From the NCBI GenBank assembly GCA_020850915.1, contig JADZDV010000107.1, forward strand, positions 1 through 8,735: 8,735 nucleotides of DNA, given 5' to 3'. This stretch comes from Chloroflexota bacterium (GTDB lineage: Bacteria > Chloroflexota > UBA6077 > JADZDV01). Positions within the stretch are counted from its first letter, which is position 1. Each line of letters begins with the position of its first letter. The notes below the pieces were generated by a model. It saw nothing but the letters and a program-made list of their open reading frames with translations, was not told where the DNA came from and searched no databases. Below, piece after piece: positions 1-7,114 of this stretch. Position numbers and translations under genes: made by a program.

Positions 1-1
1 G

Positions 2-19
2 CCCCACGGCCCGGTGGGG
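2..19 (-). other. Short GC hairpin at the left edge
   Basis: ccccac (2-7) and gtgggg (14-19) form a 6-bp stem around a 6-base loop, directly after the TGA of the possible small ORF on the minus strand. It could be part of a terminator, but the sequence beyond the stem is outside the window, so any U-tract cannot be judged. Confidence 0.25.
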
Positions 20-20
20 A

Positions 21-197
21 TCAGGGGATGAGCAGCCGAACCTCGTGGTCGTCGGTCCACGGGTCGGCGTGGTTGACCTGGCGTCGGAGGTGGGAAGCGC
101 AGCGGCACCAATCCAGCCGCTCCAGCGGGTCATGCTGCACCGCGCCAGGCTCGATACGGGGGACGAAGCTGCACCGCGGGAGCAAGCCAGTCGACAT
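21..197 (-). CDS. Possible small hypothetical ORF or gene remnant (58 aa)
   Basis: An ATG at 197 opens a 58-codon frame ending in TGA at 21-23. The product begins MSTGLLPRCSFVPRIEPG and ends PWTDDHEVRLLIP; I do not recognise it. In favour: G/C content by codon position is low at position 2 and very high at position 3, the pattern of real genes in this GC-rich genome, and a short GC hairpin follows the stop immediately. Against: there is no purine-rich ribosome binding site before the ATG (the preceding bases are pyrimidines), the frame is short, and it lies just behind the likely transcript end of the operon. It may be a remnant of a longer gene rather than a functional peptide. Confidence 0.25.
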   Translation of the reverse strand: MSTGLLPRCSFVPRIEPGAVQHDPLERLDWCRCASHLRRQVNHADPWTDDHEVRLLIP

Positions 198-211
198 TCA
201 GGGAGAGAGGG

Positions 212-249
212 CGCTTGCGCTGGCTGACGACGGCAGAGCAGCGCAAGCG
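212..249 (-). terminator. Inverted repeat after the last operon gene, possible transcript end
   Basis: Bases 212-222 (cgcttgcgctg) are the exact reverse complement of 239-249, giving an 11-bp stem with a 16-base loop. On the minus strand the hairpin begins 16 bases after the TAG of the molybdopterin subunit gene. The stem is followed by a pyrimidine run (ccctctctccc) rather than a U-tract, so it is not a textbook intrinsic terminator. It could still mark a Rho-assisted stop or protect the 3' end of the mRNA. Confidence 0.5.
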
Positions 250-265
250 GAGGCGACCACGGAGG

Positions 266-2575
266 CTAGTCTGGCAGTCGCCCGAGCGCCCGGACGACCT
301 TTTCCGGAGTAATCGGCAGGGCAGTGACCCGTGCGCCCACGGCATCGAAGACAGCGTTGCTGAGCGCCGGAGCCGTTGCCAGAGTCGGTGGCTCGCCTAT
401 ACCCTTGGCACCAAACGGCCCGACGCCATTGCCCGTCTCCAACAGCATGGTGATGATCTCGGGGGCGTCAACCGCTGTCGGGAGCAGGTACTCCGACAGA
501 GATGGCGTCTTGACAACGCCTCGCTCGACGACAAAATCCTCGATCAGGCCCTGGCCGAGGCCCATCACCACACCACCCTGGATCTGTCCTTCCACGCTCT
601 GACGGTTGATCGCCTGGCCGACATCGAAGCAGGCGGCGTTGGTCAGGGCGATCACCTCGCCAGTCTCCTCGTCCACCTCCACTTCGACCGCCTGCGCGCC
701 GTAGGTGAAGTCGTTGAACGCCTTGCCCTGCCAGGTCTCCGGATCGGGCAGATCGGTAAAGTCGGCCTTGAAGGTCGCCAGGCTGCTGCGCGGGACGCCA
801 GCCTGGGCGCAGGCGGCGACGACTCGAGCTAACGGGACACGAAGCGTCAGCTCATGCGTATCGAACGCGAACTCGTCTGCCAGATCCAGACGATCCGCTG
901 ACGTTTCCAGCATCTCAGCGGCCTGGCGCAAGAGGTTCATTCGTACCTCCCGCGCCGCGGACAGCACCGCGTTGCCGGACATGTAGAGCTGGCGTGTGGC
1001 CGTTGTCGTGCCTGAGAGTGGCGTGAGGGCTGAATCGGTGATGTAGACGGAGATCCGCTCTGGAGGTACGCCGAGCACTTCGGATGTAATCGATGCCAGC
1101 GAGCTCGCCTGGCCGCCTCCGACGTCCGGCACGCCCGAGCGAACGATGACGCTGCCGTCAGGCTCGATGCCGACGTACGCGGACGACGTGTCGTGGGTCC
1201 AGGTGACTCGGCCATATGGACCGAAACAGGCTGCAATCCCACGCCCGATCCGCCTGCCCGGCCGAGGTTGGCGCGACGAAGGCAGCGCCTCCCATGCCCG
1301 GGTCAGCATCTCGTCAAGATGCGGCTCGTGCTCAACGATCTGGCCGTTTGCAATCGAGTCGCCGCGATGGACGACATTGAGCCGGCGCAGCTCAAGCGGG
1401 TGGATCCCAACCTCGGCGGCAATGCGGTCGAGATGGACCTCATAGGCGAAGCAGGTCTGGAGAGCACCAAAGCCTCGCATCGCGCTGGTGAAGGGGTTGT
1501 TGGTCAGCACAGCAGATGCATCAACTCGCACGTTCGGGATTCGATAGGGCCCGGCGGCTGTGATCAGACCATAGATCAGCACAAAGGGACTGAGATAGGC
1601 GTAGGCCCCAGCGTCGGAGACTACCCGCGCCTCGAGTGCGGTGATGGTCCCGTCACGGCGGACTCCTGTTCGATAGACGAGGACGAAGGGGTGCCGCTTG
1701 CCATGTGTGAGAAACGACTCCTCGCGAGTGACGTGGATACGGACTGGCCTTCGAGTCTTCCAGGTGAGGAGGGCGAGGTACGCCTCGATGGTCATATCCT
1801 CACGGCCGCCAAACCCGCCGCCGACCATGGTGCCGATGATCCGGACCTTGCTGTGTGGCAGGTCGAGCATGCGCGCGATCGTTCGGAAGTGCTCGATCAC
1901 CTGGGTTGCGGTGCGAATGGTGATGACACCATCGTCGTCGAGCCAGGCCACGCCGGATTCGGGCTCGAGGTAGGCGTGGTCGATGAGCTGGGTCCGGTAC
2001 GAACCCTCAACCACCAGGTCAGCCTGAGCGAAGCCCTCGGCAAGATCCCCTTTCTCGAGGTGATACTGGGCGATGACGTTCGTGTCACCCGCCAGCTTCG
2101 GAGCTCCAGGCTGCATGGCCTCCAGCGGGTCGAAGACCCCGGGCAGGTCTTCGTACTCGATGTCAATCACGCTCAGCGCGAACTGAGCCAGCTCGGCCGT
2201 TTCAGCCGCGACAAGGGCGATCGCCTCGCCCTGATAGCGGATGCGACCATCCGACAGTATTGGGGCGTCGGCATCCGCGTTCCGCGCCTTGCCGGTCTGG
2301 CCTGGCAGCTCGACCGGCAGCCGCAGGTTCGGCACATCAGCGGCCGTCAGGACCGCCCACACACCGTCCAGGGCCCGCGCCGCCGTACAGTCGAGGCGAG
2401 CAATCCGGGCGGAAGGCCGGTCGCTGCGTAAGATCGCACCATGCAGCATGTTTGGCATGGTGAAGTCGCCGGCGTACCTGGTCTGCGCTTGCACTTTGTC
2501 CCGCGCATCATGGCGCGGCAACGCCTTGCCGATGACGCGATGCTTGGTCCGCGCTTCGAATTCCCCAACCGACAT
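266..2575 (-). CDS. Xanthine dehydrogenase-family molybdopterin-binding subunit (769 aa)
   Basis: This is the catalytic subunit of a molybdenum hydroxylase, which inserts a water-derived oxygen at an electron-poor carbon of a heterocycle or aldehyde. It opens with the aldehyde oxidase/xanthine dehydrogenase a/b hammerhead domain (about 25-145), followed by the Mo-pterin domains. Marks are GGGFGGRED (252-260), AMRGFG (365-370), VGGGQ (485-489) and the catalytic loop GAKGIGEPP (722-730), whose E728 is the expected base. E259 and R367 fall where xanthine oxidase has its purine-binding Glu and Arg. The residue matching the Mo-site glutamine of bovine xanthine oxidase is I198, in LIDHAYLEPE. The CO dehydrogenase loop AYRCSFR is absent. 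These points favour an N-heterocycle as substrate, without proving one. It starts by a one-base overlap with the FeS subunit gene, ends in TAG at 266-268 and is the last gene of the operon. No cofactor-maturation gene is in the window. Confidence 0.96.
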   Translation of the reverse strand: MSVGEFEARTKHRVIGKALPRHDARDKVQAQTRYAGDFTMPNMLHGAILRSDRPSARIARLDCTAARALDGVWAVLTAADVPNLRLPVELPGQTGKARNADADAPILSDGRIRYQGEAIALVAAETAELAQFALSVIDIEYEDLPGVFDPLEAMQPGAPKLAGDTNVIAQYHLEKGDLAEGFAQADLVVEGSYRTQLIDHAYLEPESGVAWLDDDGVITIRTATQVIEHFRTIARMLDLPHSKVRIIGTMVGGGFGGREDMTIEAYLALLTWKTRRPVRIHVTREESFLTHGKRHPFVLVYRTGVRRDGTITALEARVVSDAGAYAYLSPFVLIYGLITAAGPYRIPNVRVDASAVLTNNPFTSAMRGFGALQTCFAYEVHLDRIAAEVGIHPLELRRLNVVHRGDSIANGQIVEHEPHLDEMLTRAWEALPSSRQPRPGRRIGRGIAACFGPYGRVTWTHDTSSAYVGIEPDGSVIVRSGVPDVGGGQASSLASITSEVLGVPPERISVYITDSALTPLSGTTTATRQLYMSGNAVLSAAREVRMNLLRQAAEMLETSADRLDLADEFAFDTHELTLRVPLARVVAACAQAGVPRSSLATFKADFTDLPDPETWQGKAFNDFTYGAQAVEVEVDEETGEVIALTNAACFDVGQAINRQSVEGQIQGGVVMGLGQGLIEDFVVERGVVKTPSLSEYLLPTAVDAPEIITMLLETGNGVGPFGAKGIGEPPTLATAPALSNAVFDAVGARVTALPITPEKVVRALGRLPD

Positions 2576-3075
2576 CAGAGCAACCTCGCCCGCGCCCGAT
2601 CGCCAGCTTCGCCCCTCATTTCTGCCGCGGCCGACTCAGCCGCGTCGACGATCTTGTGATAGCCGGTGCAACGGCAGAGATTCCCTGATATGGCCTCCCG
2701 AATCTCGGCTCGACTCGGGCTGGGATTCTCCTGGAGGCAAGCAGCGAGCGAGATCACCATGCCTGGTGTGCAGAAGCCGCATTGAATTCCGCCGTGCTCG
2801 ATCATCGCGGTCTGGATCGGATGTAGCTGCTCGCCACTGCCGAGGCCACGCAGCGTGACAACTGAGCAGCCGTCTGCCTGGAGTGCTAGCACCAGACAGG
2901 AGTTCACCGCCTTCCCATCGAGGAGCACGTTACAGGCGCCGCAGTCACCCTTACCACAGCCCTCCTTCACATCCGTCTGCCCAACCTCATCTCTCAAGAG
3001 CTCAAGCAGCGTCTGGGAATGGCGGCGAACCGGGACACGGACCTTCTCGCCGTTCAAGATCAGCTCAACGTCCAT
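2575..3075 (-). CDS. Molybdenum hydroxylase (2Fe-2S)-binding subunit (166 aa)
   Basis: This is the small iron-sulfur subunit that carries electrons from the molybdenum centre to FAD. The N-terminal plant-ferredoxin-like domain has C40, C45, C48 and C60 (CX4CX2CX11C). The C-terminal helical domain has C99 and C102 (QCGFCTPG) and C134 and C136 (GNLCRCTGY). All eight cluster ligands are present, giving two [2Fe-2S] centres, and the length is typical of the family. GGAGAG at 3083-3088 lies 7 bases before the ATG. The gene overlaps the FAD subunit by 11 bases, and its TGA stop shares one base with the ATG of the molybdopterin subunit (TGATG), indicating translational coupling and matched expression of the three subunits. 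Confidence 0.97.
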   Translation of the reverse strand: MDVELILNGEKVRVPVRRHSQTLLELLRDEVGQTDVKEGCGKGDCGACNVLLDGKAVNSCLVLALQADGCSVVTLRGLGSGEQLHPIQTAMIEHGGIQCGFCTPGMVISLAACLQENPSPSRAEIREAISGNLCRCTGYHKIVDAAESAAAEMRGEAGDRARARLL

Positions 3076-3964
3076 TCGCTTGCTCTCCAGTAGCCTGCCG
3101 AAGCGCCTGGCGCACCGTCCGGTTGACGAGGACTCCGCTCATCAAGCGACGGTACGCCGCCGTCGCGCGTACGTCAGAGATCGGCCGGACTTCCTCCGAT
3201 GTTGCATTTCCGGCGGCCTGAATGCTCGGCTCATCGAGACGCGCTCCGGTTAACACGCGCTCGGCGGCGGTGGCTCGAACCACCGTTGGCGCGACCGCGC
3301 CGAGTCCAATCCGCACGTTCGCACAGCGTTCGTCCCCGTCCACGGTCAGCACGCAGGCTGCGCTGACGATCGAGATCGCGTCCGACTGACGCAATCCGAG
3401 CTTGTACCAGCCACAGCCGGTCCGTGGTTCGGCCGCGGGAACCTCGATTGCGACCAGGAGCTCGTCCGGCTCCAGGACGCTCCGCCGGTAGCCGAGGTAG
3501 AAGTCAGCAAGTCGAACGACGCGTCCGCCTCGTGCCCGGCTGACCAATCGCAGCCGGGCGTCGAGTGCCAGGAGTGGTGGGACGGCGTCCGCGGCCGGGG
3601 AGCCATCGATGATGTTCCCCCCAATCGTCGCCCGGTTCCGGACCAGTGGATTGGCGAATTCGCGCGCGCTCAGTGCGAGCAGGCGCGCCGCCGAATCGGC
3701 AAGGAGCACCTCGCTGCGTGCGACATCGGTCAAGGTGGCAAGCGAGCCGATTTCAAGACTGCCGTCGCGGCGCTGGATCCGGCCGAGCTCGTCGCCAAGC
3801 CGCGATACGTCGACGACGAACTCTGGCCGGTCTCGACCACCGCGCAGGTTCACCAGCAGATTCGTGCCGCCAGCAATCACGCGAGCCCGAGGCTGGTGCT
3901 CCTCCAGCAAGGCGAGCGCATGCTCCAGGCTCTGCGCTCTTGCGTAGTGAAAGTCGTCCAACAT
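3065..3964 (-). CDS. Molybdenum hydroxylase FAD-binding subunit (299 aa)
   Basis: This is the medium, flavin-carrying subunit of a xanthine dehydrogenase-family enzyme (CoxM/XdhB type). It would take electrons from the 2Fe-2S subunit and pass them to NAD or another acceptor. It has the usual start (MLDDFHYARAQSLEHAL), the FAD-binding AGGTNLLV (31-38) and the second flavin motif RNRATIGGNI (109-118). The C-terminal domain runs from about residue 180 to the YRRLMSGVLV segment (271-280). Length is standard for a stand-alone FAD subunit. GAGGGG abuts the ATG with almost no spacer, so translation probably depends on coupling to the SDR gene, whose stop is 11 bases upstream. The 3' end overlaps the 2Fe-2S gene by 11 bases. 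The FAD, FeS, Mo order is the same as in coxMSL clusters. Confidence 0.95.
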   Translation of the reverse strand: MLDDFHYARAQSLEHALALLEEHQPRARVIAGGTNLLVNLRGGRDRPEFVVDVSRLGDELGRIQRRDGSLEIGSLATLTDVARSEVLLADSAARLLALSAREFANPLVRNRATIGGNIIDGSPAADAVPPLLALDARLRLVSRARGGRVVRLADFYLGYRRSVLEPDELLVAIEVPAAEPRTGCGWYKLGLRQSDAISIVSAACVLTVDGDERCANVRIGLGAVAPTVVRATAAERVLTGARLDEPSIQAAGNATSEEVRPISDVRATAAYRRLMSGVLVNRTVRQALRQATGEQANGR

Positions 3965-3975
3965 CCCCTCGCTCG

Positions 3976-4761
3976 CTACACGTCCCAGCCGCCGTCGACG
4001 GTCAGGGCTTGGCCGGTGATCTGCCTCGATTCATCAGACGCCAGGAACACGCAGGCGTGAGCCACATCCTCAGCCGTTGTCCATCGCTTGATCGCCTGCT
4101 CATCGATGTACGCCTGGTCGACCGCGGCCGGATCCACACCCCAGACCAGGGCCTTCTCCTGGATGATCCTGGTGATCCTTGGACCGGTGAGCGGACCGGG
4201 CGACACGCAATTGACATTGATGTTGTGAATGCCAACCTCCAGCGCGATCGTGCGCGTGAGCCCCCGGACCGCCCATTTGGAGGAGGAGTAGGCGACGCGG
4301 TTCTTGTAGCCGCGCATGCCGGATGTACCGCAAATGTTGACGATCTTGCCGTACTTTCGCTCGATCATGTGGGGAAGGACGTACTTACAGGCGAGGAAGG
4401 TACCCTTGGCGTTGACGGTCAGGACCTGGTCCCACTCCTCGCCTCGCACCCGGTACGCCAGCGTCTCGATGGGGCCCGTATCCCCAGCGGCGTTCAGCAG
4501 AATGTCGATCCGTCCGTACTGCTGAAGCGTCTGGGCGACCATCGCCTGGACCTGCGACTCGTCCGTGACATCGCAATGGGCGGCGATCGCGCGCACACCT
4601 GGCACCTGTCCACGTAGCCGCTTGATCTCAGCCTCGATTGCCGGAACGTCTCGGGCAGCCATCGCGAGGCTTGCGCCCTCGCGGGCGAAGTACTCACAGA
4701 TCGTGCCGCCCATCCCTTTCGCGGCGCCTGTCACGAGCGCGACGCGGTCTCGCAGTCTCAT
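3976..4761 (-). CDS. Short-chain dehydrogenase/reductase (SDR), 261 aa
   Basis: This is a classical SDR, expected to be a cytosolic NAD(P)-dependent oxidoreductase acting on an alcohol or ketone. Numbering from the ATG at 4761, it has the Rossmann glycine motif TGAAKGMG (11-18), HCDVTD (62-67), NAAG (90-93), N117 in VNAKG, the catalytic YSSSK (Y158, K162), VSPGP (187-191) and the C-terminal DGGW. The position normally held by the catalytic serine, 13 residues before the tyrosine, is G145; T146 and S147 follow directly. The frame also opens with a GTG at 4767, but AAGGAGG lies only 2 bases from that GTG and 8 from the ATG, so the ATG is preferred. The stop TAG is 11 bases before the FAD subunit gene. 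Substrate unknown; it may oxidise a hydroxylated intermediate of the same pathway. Confidence 0.92.
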   Translation of the reverse strand: MRLRDRVALVTGAAKGMGGTICEYFAREGASLAMAARDVPAIEAEIKRLRGQVPGVRAIAAHCDVTDESQVQAMVAQTLQQYGRIDILLNAAGDTGPIETLAYRVRGEEWDQVLTVNAKGTFLACKYVLPHMIERKYGKIVNICGTSGMRGYKNRVAYSSSKWAVRGLTRTIALEVGIHNINVNCVSPGPLTGPRITRIIQEKALVWGVDPAAVDQAYIDEQAIKRWTTAEDVAHACVFLASDESRQITGQALTVDGGWDV

Positions 4762-4769
4762 TGGCACGG

Positions 4770-4776
4770 CCTCCTT
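4770..4776 (-). promoter_or_regulatory. Ribosome binding site that decides the SDR start
   Basis: AAGGAGG on the minus strand is 8 bases from the ATG at 4761 and 2 bases from the in-frame GTG at 4767. The spacing favours the ATG, which shortens the protein by two residues relative to the longest reading frame. Confidence 0.7.
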
Positions 4777-4779
4777 GAA

Positions 4780-5673
4780 CTACTCGTTGATGCCCAGAAG
4801 CGTGCGTGGGTTCCTCTGCAGCATCCTCTCCAGGGACTCGTACGGCACGCCCTCGTCGAGTAGCGCGCACGCGAGCATCCGCAACCCCTCCGGGTGAGGT
4901 GCCGCGGCAGCCTGCCCAAGGTCCGAGGTGAGGATCAGGCTGTCCGGTCCAAGCTCCTTGATCCAGGCCGCCAACTCGCTCGGGTGCTGTTCGTTGAACG
5001 CGGGGGAGGCACAGCAGACGGCGACGTACTCGATCATCGCGCCCTTGGCAATCAACTCCCGCTGGACGGCCGGCGGGATCTTGCCAAGCGCCCAGTTCGC
5101 ATGCGTATAGAGAATGCGCTTGACGCCGCGTCGATTGGCTTCGTCGAGCAGCTTGCGCGTTTCGTCGATGCTCAAGTGTCCAGTAGCCAGACATATGTCT
5201 GCCTCGGCGATGAGGTCGAGGATCGTCAGCACCTCTGGCTTCAGTTCGCCCTCGTCGTCAAGTACAGTGACGCCTGGCCCCGGTAGCTGTTTCTTAGGCC
5301 GGCCCAGCACGGGATAATCCGACATGTGGAAGTACTCGAAATGCCACTTGGAGTGATTGCTCGGCATCCAGACGACTTTGGCGCCGTAGTGGATGGCGCC
5401 CTGCACGACGTACGGGTTGAGGCCGCCGACCGTTCGGTTCAGCACAATCGCGCCGTACGCCTGCACGCTCGTACCGTCGTACATCTTGTTGACGTAGTAC
5501 GCTCGCCCCGTCGTCGACGAATCATGGTCCTTCAGGACGAAGCCGCTCATGCCGTACTCCAAGGCGTACTTGGCAAGTGCCGCGTCGTCAATCGTCCGCC
5601 GGAACAGCGCCGGGTGGGTGTGGGCATGCATGTCGATCGCACCGCGGAGGAGATCCAGGTCAGGCCTCTCCAT
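4780..5673 (-). CDS. DUF6282-like putative metal-dependent hydrolase (297 aa)
   Basis: I recognise this as resembling the uncharacterised DUF6282 family; no activity is established that I know of. The sequence has the layout of an amidohydrolase/phosphotriesterase-type TIM barrel. It shows an N-terminal DMHAHTHP motif (H16, H18, H20), a lysine in VLKDHDSST (K48, a possible carbamylated bridging ligand, followed by D49 and H50), ATGHLS (H166), YTHANW (H191) and LTSDLGQ (D251). The C-terminal NPRTLLGI is common near the end of such barrels. These give the HxH, K, H, H, D set expected for a one- or two-metal site, although this is inferred from order and spacing. No signal peptide or membrane segment is seen. 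The ATG at 5673 has AAAGGAG at 5683-5689, spacing 9. It lies 56 bases after the aminotransferase stop and 18 before the SDR start, so it is an operon member. Confidence 0.8.
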   Translation of the reverse strand: MERPDLDLLRGAIDMHAHTHPALFRRTIDDAALAKYALEYGMSGFVLKDHDSSTTGRAYYVNKMYDGTSVQAYGAIVLNRTVGGLNPYVVQGAIHYGAKVVWMPSNHSKWHFEYFHMSDYPVLGRPKKQLPGPGVTVLDDEGELKPEVLTILDLIAEADICLATGHLSIDETRKLLDEANRRGVKRILYTHANWALGKIPPAVQRELIAKGAMIEYVAVCCASPAFNEQHPSELAAWIKELGPDSLILTSDLGQAAAAPHPEGLRMLACALLDEGVPYESLERMLQRNPRTLLGINE

Positions 5674-5729
5674 AGCCAGAGGCTCCTTTCGTCATGGAAT
5701 GAGTTTGTCGTCGCGCAACGCGGGCGCCC

Positions 5730-7085
5730 TCAGGCCCGACTCCCTACCAGCTCCAGCACCGTCTCAGCTACGTTCAGCACGTCGTCGATGTCCTGTCCGG
5801 TATGGGCTGCCGAAAGAAACCAGTGTTCAAACCCGTCCGGGTGCACGTAGACCCCGCGTTTGATCATCTCCATCGCAAAGCGCTGGAACATCTGGAGATC
5901 AACACCGGCGGTACCGCGATAGTCGACGATCTTCTTGCTCGCCGTGAAGTACAACTGGAGCATTGAGCCCGTCCCCTGGACGATCGCCGGTAATCCAAGC
6001 CGGTCGATGATCGTGGAGAGACCGTCCCGGAGCTGATCGCCAAGCGCCTTCAGGCGCGGATAGACCGCGCCGTCGTTGGCGCGCAGCTCGCCCAGGCACG
6101 CTTGCGCCGCGGCGAGGTTGATGGGCGAGGCGTTGTAGGTGCCTGCGTGTCGGACTCTGCCACCTTCCAGCAGCGCCATGATCTCTCGCCGACCTCCGAA
6201 CGCGCCCAGGCTCGCGCCGTTTGCGATCGCTTTCGCGAACGTCGTGAGGTCCGGCTCCAGCCCATACTGCTGTTGGGCGCCACCTGGGGCGAGCCGAAAG
6301 CCGGTGATGACTTCATCGAGGATGAACAGCACATCGTGCTCCCGACAGATCCGCTGGAGCGCCTGCAGGTAGCCGGGCTCCGGGCCGATGAAGCCTTTGT
6401 TGGCCATGACCGGCTCAGTGATCACGGCGGCCAGCTCGTCGCGATGCCGACGAATGGTCCGCTCCAGCAGGTCGAGATCGTTCCACGTCGCCACCAGCGT
6501 ATGGGCGTACAGCTCCTCCGGGATCCCAGACCCGGACGGAATCCTGACCGGAGCCTGGCGCGAGCCGACGGTGGAGAGCGGTGGCGTGATACTCACCAGC
6601 ACCTGGTCATGGTTGCCGTGGAAGTGCCCCTCGAACTTCAGAATCTTGGGTTTGCCGGTGTACCCGCGCGCCAGACGCATCGCGTGGAGCGTGGACTCCG
6701 TGCCCGAGTTGGTGAACCGCACCAGCTCCACACTCGGCACCATCTGGCAGATCGCGGAGGCCACCTCGATCTCGAGCTCCGTGCAGCTCCCGTACATCAG
6801 TCCCCTGCCAGCCTGGTCGCGCATCGCCTGGGTCACGGCCGGGTCCGCGTGTCCGAGGATGACGGGGCCGAAGCCCATCAGGACGTCGATATAGACGTTG
6901 CCGTCTACGTCAACCAGCCGACAGCCAGCCCCTTCTCGCATGTACACCGGGTACGGCGTGAACGCCGCGAGCCCGCGGACCGGCGACGTGACTCCGTCCG
7001 GTAACACTGACCGGGCCCGCTCGAAGAGCTCCCGCGACGTCCCCGTCCGCGCTTCCCAGCGCTGTTCTATCGACGTCTGTGCCAT
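5730..7085 (-). CDS. Class III aminotransferase, glutamate-1-semialdehyde aminomutase-like (451 aa)
   Basis: This is a PLP-dependent fold-type I enzyme. Visible family marks are NSGTES (126-131, phosphate binding), the aspartate of DEVITGFR (D257, pairs with the PLP ring nitrogen), the Schiff-base lysine K285 in TTFAKAIANG, GAFGGRREIM (294-303), GTYNASP (315-321) and a C-terminal GVYVHPDGFE...SAAHT segment. These follow glutamate-1-semialdehyde 2,1-aminomutase (HemL) closely, but true HemL usually reads LGKIIGGG around the lysine and is about 430 residues long. With no other tetrapyrrole gene nearby and catabolic neighbours, I read it as a HemL-like paralog that transaminates, or shifts the amino group of, a pathway intermediate. 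The ATG is preceded by AAGGAGG at 7097-7103, spacing 11. It starts 29 bases after the amidohydrolase stop and ends in TGA. Housekeeping HemL is the less likely alternative. Confidence 0.88.
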   Translation of the reverse strand: MAQTSIEQRWEARTGTSRELFERARSVLPDGVTSPVRGLAAFTPYPVYMREGAGCRLVDVDGNVYIDVLMGFGPVILGHADPAVTQAMRDQAGRGLMYGSCTELEIEVASAICQMVPSVELVRFTNSGTESTLHAMRLARGYTGKPKILKFEGHFHGNHDQVLVSITPPLSTVGSRQAPVRIPSGSGIPEELYAHTLVATWNDLDLLERTIRRHRDELAAVITEPVMANKGFIGPEPGYLQALQRICREHDVLFILDEVITGFRLAPGGAQQQYGLEPDLTTFAKAIANGASLGAFGGRREIMALLEGGRVRHAGTYNASPINLAAAQACLGELRANDGAVYPRLKALGDQLRDGLSTIIDRLGLPAIVQGTGSMLQLYFTASKKIVDYRGTAGVDLQMFQRFAMEMIKRGVYVHPDGFEHWFLSAAHTGQDIDDVLNVAETVLELVGSRA

Positions 7086-7114
7086 GGCAACCCCGGCCTC
7101 CTTGCCTCGTCTCG

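Noticed and set aside
215..832. Plus-strand open frame (205 codons) overlapping the operon-end hairpin and the 3' part of the molybdopterin subunit gene
   Set aside because: Most of it is antisense to the conserved catalytic loop region, and its product has no recognisable motif.
1193..2431. Long plus-strand open frame (412 codons) opposite the molybdopterin subunit gene
   Set aside because: It lies wholly antisense to a gene with full family motifs, shows no recognisable domain, and is expected by chance opposite a GC-rich gene.
266..3964. Carbon monoxide dehydrogenase (coxMSL) as the identity of the three-subunit enzyme
   Set aside because: Gene order fits, but the large subunit has AMRGFG where form I CO dehydrogenase has the AYRCSFR loop, and no cox accessory gene is present.
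6102..7004. Plus-strand open frame (300 codons) opposite the aminotransferase gene
   Set aside because: Antisense to a well-supported PLP enzyme, with an arginine- and histidine-rich product lacking any domain; a shadow of the real gene.
5730..7085. Housekeeping hemL for tetrapyrrole synthesis
   Set aside because: The catalytic lysine context differs, the protein is longer than usual, and the neighbours are catabolic; kept only as a less likely alternative.
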